From Jeotgalibacillus sp. S-D1 (lineage in GTDB: Bacteria > Bacillota > Bacilli > Bacillales > Jeotgalibacillaceae), in assembly GCF_004358665.1 (NCBI RefSeq), contig NZ_SMZR01000001.1, positions 372,001 through 436,000 on the forward strand: a DNA stretch of 64,000 nt, read 5' to 3'. A program made the translations under genes and the position numbers. The notes under the pieces are model-generated. The model searched no databases. It worked only from the letters and a program-made list of their open reading frames with translations, and was not told the DNA's origin. This document shows positions 57,842 through 64,000 of this stretch, in pieces. Positions within the stretch are counted from its first letter, which is position 1, and each line of letters starts with the position of its first letter.

Positions 57842-58302
57842 TTAGTCAGTATAGAAGCTATTTCTTCTATGCTGAGGGAAGAATGAAGATCATATGTGCC
57901 GATCTGTATTTGATCTGTTAACTGGTTATCCATCAAATAATCATTAAAAGCTTCACTGCTTGGGATAATATCATATTCTGCCAGTTTTTCACTGATCTCA
58001 GGGAAAGTCATGCCAGATTCCACGCTCAATATGAACCTGGTCATTGAAGCTGTTTCAGACTCAGTATTATCAGTAGCAGTATTTTGAGATTTGCTTAATT
58101 CAATTGCCCGGTTTTCCCATTCTTTAAGCTGGGTATTTAATGAGTCGAATTCTTCCTGTGTAAGGATTATTGTGCCTTCTGTTTCCTTTGGCTCTGAGGC
58201 TGTAGCTTCATCATTTTGAGCTGTAAAGTAAGTAAATGCAAACATGATTAATGCGCCTGTAATAATGCCGGCACCGAGTGCACGAAAGGTACGCTTATCC
58301 AT
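57838..58302 (-). CDS. Small anchored protein with MltG/LysM-like domain only
   Basis: 154 residues. An N-terminal membrane anchor at about residues 8-27 is followed by a polar coiled region. A C-terminal LysM-like module (VESGMTFPEISEKLAEYDIIPSS to GTYDLHSSLSIEEIASILT) resembles the start of MltG endolytic transglycosylases. The catalytic domain of MltG and its glutamate are absent, so a glycan-cleaving activity is not expected. It may bind peptidoglycan. The stop codon lies inside the bidirectional terminator. B. subtilis has small genes (yqzC, yqzD) in the same place. Confidence 0.78.
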   Translation of the reverse strand: MDKRTFRALGAGIITGALIMFAFTYFTAQNDEATASEPKETEGTIILTQEEFDSLNTQLKEWENRAIELSKSQNTATDNTESETASMTRFILSVESGMTFPEISEKLAEYDIIPSSEAFNDYLMDNQLTDQIQIGTYDLHSSLSIEEIASILTK

Positions 58303-58538
58303 TTTGTTTCCTCACATTCTAAAGTTGGTTTATTTGTGAAACATTTTTTTGATAAAATAAAGATGATTGCAATCCTGGAGCTTGTGTTTTGTCTCGCATA
58401 TGTAAATTGATAAACCATGTTCCATGATCAGGCTTGTAAGAGTTTAATTCATAATATCAAATGCATTACAGAGTGAGTAATCGTCTCTGCTTTTTTCTGC
58501 TATAAGGGTTTTTAGACATATCATCTTATTTTATTCGT

Positions 58539-58622
58539 TTATTTTGAGAGGTTTTTAGAGACGATTGTACTTCCATAGAAAGATTTACAGTCAACTCTAA
58601 ATAATTGCTGTTTGTAACTCAA
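58539..58622 (-). CDS. Possible 27-residue ORF with a strong ribosome binding site
   Basis: AGGAGG (58634-58629) is 6 bases before a TTG codon that opens a 27-codon frame ending in TAA at 58541-58539. The product contains VDCKSFYGS, which faintly resembles the VDxKSFYAS motif near the N-terminus of UvrX-type Y-family DNA polymerases, but nothing more of such a protein follows. It could be a remnant of a degraded gene, a leader peptide or chance. A TTGACA -35 lies about 45 bases upstream. Confidence 0.35.
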   Translation of the reverse strand: MSYKQQLFRVDCKSFYGSTIVSKNLSK

Positions 58623-58779
58623 AAACCACCTCCTGCGACAATCCTATATTATTGTATCATTTACTTTGTCAAAAGGGGTCGTTTCATGATGAAAAAAGTC
58701 GAATTAATAAGAGGAAAGATTTAAAAAAATAAATATTAGTTCGCTGCATTTGAGTGTGGATTTTTTTTTCGAATAGTGG

Positions 58780-58785
58780 TATCAT
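58780..58785 (+). promoter_or_regulatory. Extended -10 promoter of rpmG
   Basis: TATCAT at 58780-58785 is preceded by TGG (extended -10). The -35 is weak. Confidence 0.5.
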
Positions 58786-58843
58786 TGAAAAGTCGTATGA
58801 ATCGAATAGCTAACTAGCATTTGAATGTTTGGAGGGATAAGAC

Positions 58844-58993
58844 ATGCGTGTAAACATTACACTTGCTTGCACTGAGACTGGTGATCGTAATTACATCACT
58901 ACTAAGAACAAGCGTAATAACCCAGACCGTATTGAACTTAAAAAATATAGTCCACGATTGAAGAAAGTGACGCTTCACCGCGAGACTAAATAA
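58844..58993 (+). CDS. rpmG: 50S ribosomal protein L33 (zinc-independent form)
   Basis: 49-residue ribosomal protein beginning [20 protein letters not shown] and ending [16 protein letters not shown] precedes the ATG by about 8 bases. Only one cysteine is present (Cys9); the positions that are CxxC in zinc-ribbon L33 are replaced (TETG, YSPR), so this is a C-minus paralogue that does not need zinc. A second, zinc-binding L33 is usual elsewhere in Bacillus genomes. A strong terminator follows. Confidence 0.95.
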   Translation: MRVNITLACTETGDRNYITTKNKRNNPDRIELKKYSPRLKKVTLHRETK

Positions 58994-59004
58994 TGTACGA
59001 ATCG

Positions 59005-59039
59005 CCAGAAAAGTTGATCTCAACCTTTCTGGTTTTTTT
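59005..59039 (+). terminator. Terminator after rpmG
   Basis: CCAGAAAAGTTGA pairs with TCAACCTTTCTGG, followed by seven T. Confidence 0.88.
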
Positions 59040-59095
59040 ATTTCTTCTATATAATATAGTCAGTGACTATAGAGTAAATAAAAGGAGTTGATTAC

Positions 59096-59647
59096 ATGAA
59101 TAAATCAGAGCTTCGAAAGGAAATACACGTTTCCTTAACAAAAATAAAGGAAGAAGATTACCGTAAACGCTCAAAAAACATTCATCAAAATCTTTACGAT
59201 ACACAATGCTGGAAGAATGCAAAAAGCATTGGCATAACGATTTCCCGATTTCCAGAAGTTGATACTTATGGTGTAATTGAAAAAGCCTGGATGGAAGGGA
59301 AAACAGTCTCTGTACCCAGATGCATTCATCAAGGTAAAAAGCTGGATTTTTACTCAATTTCTTCGTTTGAGGAGGTTGAGCCCTCTTATTTTGGTTTGCT
59401 GGAACCTCTGCAGTCACTCCAAAAAACATCTCCAGACGCCATCGATCTTCTTATCGTTCCGGGTCTGGCTTATAACTCAAGCGGGTTTCGTTTAGGATAC
59501 GGGGGAGGCTATTATGACCGGTACCTTGCCAATTATTATAAACGAAAGACAATATCCCTTTGTTTTAAAGAACAAATCGTTGAACACATCCCGGTCGATG
59601 GTCATGACCAGCCAGTCGGAATGCTGATTGGGGAAGAAAATCACTAA
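59096..59647 (+). CDS. yqgN: 5-formyltetrahydrofolate cyclo-ligase
   Basis: 183-residue enzyme that converts 5-formyl-THF to 5,10-methenyl-THF using ATP. The N-terminal basic KSELRKEI and the C-terminal signature VPGLAYNSSGFRLGYGGGYYDRYL are characteristic of the family. AAAGGAG is 8 bases before the ATG. A TATAAT at 59050-59055 may be its -10, but the -35 falls in the rpmG terminator. It has the same place as B. subtilis yqgN. Confidence 0.95.
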   Translation: MNKSELRKEIHVSLTKIKEEDYRKRSKNIHQNLYDTQCWKNAKSIGITISRFPEVDTYGVIEKAWMEGKTVSVPRCIHQGKKLDFYSISSFEEVEPSYFGLLEPLQSLQKTSPDAIDLLIVPGLAYNSSGFRLGYGGGYYDRYLANYYKRKTISLCFKEQIVEHIPVDGHDQPVGMLIGEENH

Positions 59648-59677
59648 CTGGCAGAAAGAAAAAGTTCATGGATCATT

Positions 59678-59707
59678 CTTTACTTCATTTCCAATTTTTC
59701 GTTATAG
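59678..59707 (+). promoter_or_regulatory. Promoter of gluP
   Basis: TTTACT at 59678-59683 and TATAGT at 59702-59707 with 18-base spacing, about 40 bases before the ATG. Confidence 0.55.
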
Positions 59708-59745
59708 TAAGGTAATAAGGTCAATTCTGGAAAGAAGTGTAGCTG

Positions 59746-61272
59746 ATGGCAAACAGGGTGGAGTATTTATATTGGATAATCGCTCATGAGTTAATTGTCA
59801 ACGGAGGATACCGTTTATTTAAAATTTCTTCTGACCAAAATGAACTTTGGCTGGAAAATGATGCTAAAAAACCAAAAATCATACGACTTGCACAAGTTGA
59901 GTTCCAGACTGCCAGTCAAATACAGCAGGATCTAAACCGTTTAACCCAAATTGGAGAAAACTTAAGAAAACAGCTTAGAAAACGAAAAATAAATATTGAA
60001 AATATTTATTTTTTACTGAATGAATTACCTGATGAAGAGTCATTTCAAGTTGATTCACCTGTGGCAGCTGGCAGGAGACACCAGACTGCTGTCTATTCCT
60101 CTCTGATTACCGATCAAACAGATCCCTCTATTTGGAGCAGCGGGCATCCGCTGTCAGAAATCAAAACCTCCATCGCCAGCGAGGATTATGATGACAGTTC
60201 ACTTGAGGAAATTAAAGAGGAAACACTGGTGATTGCTCATTCTGCCAATGAAAAAGACAGACAATTATTTAATGCATCCACCCCTTTTTTTACATATGTA
60301 TTTATCGTTATCCAACTGGGCATGTTTTATTTGCTTGAATCGAATGGGGGAAGTACGAATACGCAGGTCTTGATTGATTATGGAGCTAAATACAATCCAT
60401 TGATTGAGCAGGGAGACTGGTGGAGATTTTTTACGCCCATTGTTTTACATATTGGTTTGCTGCACTTATTCATGAATACTCTTGCATTGTTTTATCTTGG
60501 GCCGCTTATTGAGAGAATCTATGGCCGTTTTCGATTTTTATTTATATATCTTCTGGCCGGATTTTCCGGATCCCTAATGAGTTTTGTTTTTTCCTACAAT
60601 ATCTCTGCCGGTGCAAGCGGTGCAATCTTTGGCTGCTTTGGCGCTTTGCTCTATTTTGGCGCAAGGTATCCGAAACTGTTTTTTAGAACGATGGGGTTGA
60701 ATGTCCTGATTGTCATTGGAATTAACATTGCATTTGGATTCACAGTACCGGGAATAGATAACGCAGGACATTTAGGCGGACTGGCTGGAGGATTTCTTGC
60801 TGCGGGGATTGTTTCTCTTCCAAAGCAAAAAAAACTAATTAATCAAACGTTCTTCTTTATAGGTGCCATAACACTGATCTTAATTGCACTTTATTTAGGG
60901 TACAGCGGTCTTCTGGTTAACAAAGATCCAATGGCAATAAACGCAATTGCGCAGGAGGAAATCCAAAGCGGCGATTACGAAAATGCCTATAAAAATTTAA
61001 CTGCCTTACGTGATGATGGCAAAGCAACTGCAGAAACGTATTTTTTGATGTCATTCATTGAATTAAATGAAAAACGCTATGAAGAAGGCGTGGCTAATCT
61101 GAAGAGGGCTATAGCAGAACGGCATAATTTTCACGAAGCCCATTACAATCTGGCGCTTGTATATAGAGAGCTCGAAAAAACCCAAGAAGCGGGCATCCAC
61201 GCGGAGAAAGCGCTTGAAATTATGCCCGATCATGAGCCTTACCAACAGCTTGCGGAAGAATTAAACAGATAA
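59746..61272 (+). CDS. gluP: Rhomboid family intramembrane serine protease GluP
   Basis: 508-residue membrane protease (B. subtilis YqgP/GluP). A cytoplasmic N-terminal domain of about 175 residues is followed by seven membrane segments. The catalytic serine is in GASGAIFGCFG and the catalytic histidine in NAGHLGGLAGG. A C-terminal region from about residue 400 holds two or three TPR-like repeats (AHYNLALVYRELEKTQEAG). In B. subtilis it cleaves the magnesium transporter MgtE and acts with FtsH. The ribosome binding site is weak. Confidence 0.95.
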   Translation: MANRVEYLYWIIAHELIVNGGYRLFKISSDQNELWLENDAKKPKIIRLAQVEFQTASQIQQDLNRLTQIGENLRKQLRKRKINIENIYFLLNELPDEESFQVDSPVAAGRRHQTAVYSSLITDQTDPSIWSSGHPLSEIKTSIASEDYDDSSLEEIKEETLVIAHSANEKDRQLFNASTPFFTYVFIVIQLGMFYLLESNGGSTNTQVLIDYGAKYNPLIEQGDWWRFFTPIVLHIGLLHLFMNTLALFYLGPLIERIYGRFRFLFIYLLAGFSGSLMSFVFSYNISAGASGAIFGCFGALLYFGARYPKLFFRTMGLNVLIVIGINIAFGFTVPGIDNAGHLGGLAGGFLAAGIVSLPKQKKLINQTFFFIGAITLILIALYLGYSGLLVNKDPMAINAIAQEEIQSGDYENAYKNLTALRDDGKATAETYFLMSFIELNEKRYEEGVANLKRAIAERHNFHEAHYNLALVYRELEKTQEAGIHAEKALEIMPDHEPYQQLAEELNR

Positions 61273-61358
61273 ACATTTTCTTTTTAACCACCAGTAAAGC
61301 TTGTTATTGGAATGGGTACGGGAAACCTGCAGCGGAAATGTACCGTTGTTAATTATTA

Positions 61359-61387
61359 TTGAGGTTGGAACATGAATCGCTTATACT
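61359..61387 (+). promoter_or_regulatory. Sigma-A promoter of yqgQ-glcK
   Basis: TTGAGG at 61359-61364 and TATACT at 61382-61387, spacer exactly 17 bases. The predicted start near 61394 is upstream of the yqgQ ribosome binding site. Confidence 0.7.
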
Positions 61388-61421
61388 GGTTTTTGAGATC
61401 GGAAATTGGAGGTTGCGGAAA

Positions 61422-61625
61422 ATGGTATTATCATCAATTTACGATGTTCAGCAATTATTAAAGCGATTCGGAATCTTCGTATACATAGGAGACCGTGCAT
61501 CTAATTTAGAAATGATGGAGCTGGAAATTCGCGAGCTTTATCATTCACAATTAATAGATATACAGGATTTTCAAAAAGCCATTTTATTGCTTAGAAGTGA
61601 AATTGAACGTGAAAAACTAAAATAA
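61422..61625 (+). CDS. yqgQ: YqgQ family protein
   Basis: 67-residue helical protein. The family core SIYDVQQLLKRFGIFVYIGDR and ELEIRELYHSQLID are present. The B. subtilis homologue folds as a small helical bundle; its function is unknown. ATG 61422 is about 9 bases after GGAGG. An upstream TTG in frame at 61359 coincides with the -35 and is rejected. It is cotranscribed with glcK, 18 bases downstream, as in B. subtilis. Confidence 0.88.
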   Translation: MVLSSIYDVQQLLKRFGIFVYIGDRASNLEMMELEIRELYHSQLIDIQDFQKAILLLRSEIEREKLK

Positions 61626-61643
61626 GTGGATGGGTGAGAGAAT

Positions 61644-62612
61644 ATGAATGAGAAGTTAATTATTGGGGTCGATATTGGCGGCACAACGACTAAGCTTGCT
61701 TTGGTCTTAGAGCGTGGAGAAGTAATGGAAAAATGGGAAATTCCCACAAATACAAGCAATAGCGGAGTTGCAATAATTCCGGATATAGCTGCTGCCATAA
61801 AACTGAAAATAATGGAGCATTCAATTGCTCAGGAACAAATACTCGGTATAGGAGTCGGAGCTCCGGGACCAGTAAATATGCAAACCGGTATATTGTATAC
61901 AGGTGTTAATATCGGCTGGGAAAAGCCCGTACCCCTTCGGGAAGAATTGCAGCACTTAACCAGTCTTCCGGTTGTCATTGAAAATGATGCAAATGTCGCC
62001 GCCCTGGGTGAAATGTGGAAAGGTGCTGGTGATGGAGCCAGAGATGTGGTTTGCATTACACTTGGAACTGGTGTAGGCGGTGGTGTGATTGTTAACGGCG
62101 ACATCGCACACGGTGTTAAAGGCGCAGCTGGAGAGATTGGGCATATAACAGCAGTACCCCAAAATGGCTACTACTGTAATTGTGGAAAGTATGGCTGTTT
62201 AGAAACTGTTGCGTCCGCTACAGGCGTCCTACGGCTGGCAACTGATGAATTGAAGGAAAATCAGGACCCATCCGTTCTAAGGGAGATCCTGCACACTACC
62301 GGGCGACTTTCATCAAAAGATATTTTTGAAGCGGCAGCTCAACGGGACAAAATAGCTTTAAAAGTGGTGGAGAAATTAACATTTTATTTGGGGCTTGCAC
62401 TGGCTAATCTTGGAAGTGCTCTCAATCCTGAAAAAATTGTTATTGGAGGAGGAGTTTCTCAAGCTGGTGATACACTCTTAATTCCATTAAGAGAAAAATT
62501 TAAACAATATGCCTTTTCAACAGTTGCTGAATCAACATCCATTGAAATAGCTACGCTTGGAAACGATGCCGGCGTTATTGGAGCAGCCTGGCTTATTAAG
62601 TACAAGCATTAA
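61644..62612 (+). CDS. glcK: Glucokinase (ROK family)
   Basis: 322-residue kinase that phosphorylates glucose to glucose 6-phosphate with ATP. The phosphate-1 motif GVDIGGTTTKLA, the catalytic aspartate in ENDANVAALGE, the phosphate-2 motif LGTGVGGG and the ROK zinc motif HI...CNCGKYGCLE are all visible. No DNA-binding N-terminus is present, so it is an enzyme rather than a ROK repressor. It is the last gene before the ltaS region. Confidence 0.96.
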   Translation: MNEKLIIGVDIGGTTTKLALVLERGEVMEKWEIPTNTSNSGVAIIPDIAAAIKLKIMEHSIAQEQILGIGVGAPGPVNMQTGILYTGVNIGWEKPVPLREELQHLTSLPVVIENDANVAALGEMWKGAGDGARDVVCITLGTGVGGGVIVNGDIAHGVKGAAGEIGHITAVPQNGYYCNCGKYGCLETVASATGVLRLATDELKENQDPSVLREILHTTGRLSSKDIFEAAAQRDKIALKVVEKLTFYLGLALANLGSALNPEKIVIGGGVSQAGDTLLIPLREKFKQYAFSTVAESTSIEIATLGNDAGVIGAAWLIKYKH

Positions 62613-62630
62613 ATTTCAAAAAATAGGCAG

Positions 62631-62660
62631 CTGGACACAGTCCAGTAATTACTGTATAAT
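62631..62660 (+). promoter_or_regulatory. Strong promoter overlapped by two dyads after glcK
   Basis: TGGACA at 62632-62637 and a perfect TATAAT at 62655-62660, spacer 17 bases. The dyad CTGGAC-ACA-GTCCAG (62631-62645) covers the -35, and the perfect palindrome AGTAATTACT (62644-62653) fills the spacer. The predicted start is near 62667. Confidence 0.7.
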
Positions 62661-62666
62661 CTATTG

Positions 62667-62735
62667 ATATTCGAGTGGAAAATCCATTTTTAGTAGGTAG
62701 TAATATCTATCCTACTTTTGATGGGTTTTTATTTA
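62667..62735 (+). ncRNA. Candidate small RNA or ltaS leader attenuator
   Basis: The transcript from the promoter above would meet a two-part hairpin at once: AAAATCCAT (62679-62687) with ATGGGTTTT (62721-62729), enclosing AGTAGG/CCTACT, followed by a T-rich tail. This would release an RNA of about 65 bases. It may instead be simply the glcK terminator, or an attenuator in a long ltaS leader. No known RNA family was recognised. Confidence 0.45.
62679..62735 (+). terminator. Terminator between glcK and ltaS
   Basis: Nested stems of 9 and 6 base pairs followed by TTTTTATTTAATTTT, as described for the candidate RNA. Confidence 0.8.
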
Positions 62736-62848
62736 ATTTTATTAGATAGAAACTTTTTGAGGTTTACTACGTCTATTATGGTGGAAATGTAAATATGATC
62801 TAAAGGTTATGTAAAGATTCATTTGCTTTTTTTCTGCAGTAAGAGTAA

Positions 62849-62854
62849 TATAAT
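62849..62854 (+). promoter_or_regulatory. -10 of a possible ltaS promoter
   Basis: TATAAT at 62849-62854 without a good -35 at standard spacing; about 80 bases before the ltaS start. Confidence 0.4.
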
Positions 62855-62935
62855 TATTGTTCTGGCTTCAATATCCACAATTTAGAAATAAATTGAAGAA
62901 AATGCTAATTTTTTAGCTTTAGAGGAGGAAACACC

Positions 62936-64000
62936 GTGAACAAAAAATGGATGATGCCAAAGGTTTCGCTTGTCATTCTAGCCATTGCGTTCTTATGGAT
63001 TAAGACATACGTGTCTTATTACGCAAGTTTTAGTATTAGTATTGACAATATGATGCAGGCGATTATTTTATTTATTAACCCGTTAAGCTTTTTGCTCCTG
63101 ATTTTTGGAGTGGCACTATTCATTAAAAAAGAGAAAACAAGAAACCTATATGTGATTATTACAAGCACAGTATTAACCCTTATTTTATTCGCAAATATGG
63201 TATTCTATCGATTTTTCAATGATTTTATTACCCTGCCGGTTTTATTCCAGACGAATAACTTTGGGGACCTTGGCGGCAGTGCAATGGAAAATATTTATTG
63301 GTCAGATGCCCTATACTTTTTAGATATTATCCTGTTGATCGTTCTTGCTAAAGCGAAGCCAGCCTTTATCGTTTTCAGAGAAACGACAAAAATCAACAGA
63401 AGAGCTTACTTTTTAGTAGCCATTGCTACGTTCTTCTTTAACCTAGGGCTGGCAGAAACAGAACGCCCGCAGCTGCTGACACGAACTTTCGATCGTGAAA
63501 TGCTTGTTAAAAATATTGGGACATATAACTACCATATTTATGACGTTTATCTGCAATCAAAGCAATCTGCTCAGCGGGCGATGGCAGACAGCAGCGAATT
63601 AGTCGATGTCAATAACTATGTGCAAACTAAAAAGGTTGATTCTGATAACGAAATGACTGGTATTGCCAAGGACCGCAACTTGATTGTGGTAAAGCTTGAA
63701 TCTACACAGAATTTTGTTATCAACAATGAAATGAACGGCGAAGTTATTACACCTTTCCTGAATGAATTAACGAAAGATGAAGATACCATTTATATGGATA
63801 ACTTTTACCACCAGACTGAACAGGGTAAAACATCAGATTCAGAGTTTCTGCTGGATAACTCATTATACCCGTTGGGACGCGGAGCCGTATTCTTCACCCA
63901 CAGCGGCAATGAGTACCAAACCCTTACGGACAGCTTAAATGATGAAGGATATTTTACATCTGCTATGCACGCGAATAACAAAAGCTTCTGGAACCGCGAT
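62936..64000 (+). CDS. ltaS: Lipoteichoic acid synthase, 5' part
   Basis: The first 355 codons of a gene that continues past the window. The start is GTG 62936, preceded by GAGGAGGAA. Five membrane segments lie in about residues 5-165. The extracellular sulfatase-like domain begins near residue 215, with VKLESTQNFV (metal-binding Glu) and the nucleophilic threonine in TEQGKTSDSEF. LtaS polymerises glycerol phosphate from phosphatidylglycerol into lipoteichoic acid. It is in the position of B. subtilis yqgS, one of several LtaS paralogues, so housekeeping versus paralogue role cannot be decided here. Confidence 0.93.
   Translation, partial: MNKKWMMPKVSLVILAIAFLWIKTYVSYYASFSISIDNMMQAIILFINPLSFLLLIFGVALFIKKEKTRNLYVIITSTVLTLILFANMVFYRFFNDFITLPVLFQTNNFGDLGGSAMENIYWSDALYFLDIILLIVLAKAKPAFIVFRETTKINRRAYFLVAIATFFFNLGLAETERPQLLTRTFDREMLVKNIGTYNYHIYDVYLQSKQSAQRAMADSSELVDVNNYVQTKKVDSDNEMTGIAKDRNLIVVKLESTQNFVINNEMNGEVITPFLNELTKDEDTIYMDNFYHQTEQGKTSDSEFLLDNSLYPLGRGAVFFTHSGNEYQTLTDSLNDEGYFTSAMHANNKSFWNRD

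Larger units (their letters stand above)
58303..58843. other. 541-bp region upstream of rpmG and the MltG-like gene
   Basis: On the reverse strand there is a perfect TTGACA (58672-58667), a possible -10 TAATAT (58651-58646, 15-base spacing), then a strong ribosome binding site and a short open frame at 58622-58539 (separate entry). On the forward strand the rpmG promoter is near 58780. The rest, about 58310-58530, shows nothing recognisable. Confidence 0.5.

Overview
This 64 kb window is a stretch of conserved core chromosome from a low-GC, endospore-forming member of the Bacillaceae (Bacillota). The evidence is direct: sporulation genes (gpr, spoIIP, yqfC, yqfD, yqfQ), the seven-gene hrcA-grpE-dnaK-dnaJ-prmA-rsmE-mtaB heat-shock operon, the dnaG-sigA macromolecular-synthesis operon, and a gene order that follows the Bacillus subtilis yqeT-to-yqgS region almost gene for gene. 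Species cannot be fixed from this sequence. Differences from B. subtilis include a single-chain glycyl-tRNA synthetase on the reverse strand, deoC between mtaB and rpsU, and a zinc ABC transporter pair next to zur.

Layout. 1-4.6 kb: end of gpr, spoIIP, lepA, hemW. 4.6-12.7 kb: CIRCE-controlled chaperone operon continuing into protein, rRNA and tRNA modification genes. 12.8-14.5 kb: deoC, rpsU-yqeY. 14.6-17.6 kb: envelope-stress operon of an NfeD-family protein, FloA and a third gene behind a consensus sigma-W promoter. 17.6-25.7 kb: yqfC-yqfD, phoH, pgpH (c-di-AMP turnover), ybeY, dgkA, cdd, era, yqzL, recO. 25.7-32.8 kb: reverse-strand glyQS with a T-box leader, ccpN, yqfL, yqxD, dnaG, sigA. 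33-36.8 kb: acyl-CoA dehydrogenase under a cre site, cytochrome c550, trmK, yqfO. 36.9-46.5 kb: isoprenoid genes ispH and ispG on the reverse strand around yqfQ, cshB, nfo, a zinc ABC transporter with zur, yqfW and yqfX. 46.6-53 kb: DUF1189 protein, Na/Pi cotransporter, yqgC, sodA, pbpA. 53-57.8 kb: pstSCAB-phoU behind a four-repeat PhoP box. 57.8-64 kb: MltG-like protein, rpmG, 5-formyl-THF cyclo-ligase, GluP rhomboid, yqgQ, glcK and the 5' part of a lipoteichoic acid synthase gene cut by the window edge.

The genes are mostly housekeeping: translation and ribosome assembly (lepA, prmA, rsmE, mtaB, rpsU, ybeY, era, rpmG, trmK), proteostasis, replication and transcription initiation, envelope maintenance, and metal and phosphate homeostasis. 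Several regulons can be read from the DNA: HrcA/CIRCE, sigma-W, T-box(Gly), CcpA/cre, a probable Zur site and PhoP.

I saw no CRISPR array, transposase, prophage, toxin system, tRNA or rRNA, and no obviously new multi-gene system. The most unusual signals are in non-coding DNA: a strong promoter overlapped by two dyads, followed at once by a terminator, between glcK and ltaS (a possible small RNA or ltaS attenuator); short ORFs with strong ribosome binding sites in the rpmG and ccpN upstream regions; and ribosome binding sites buried in hairpins before two envelope or sporulation genes.
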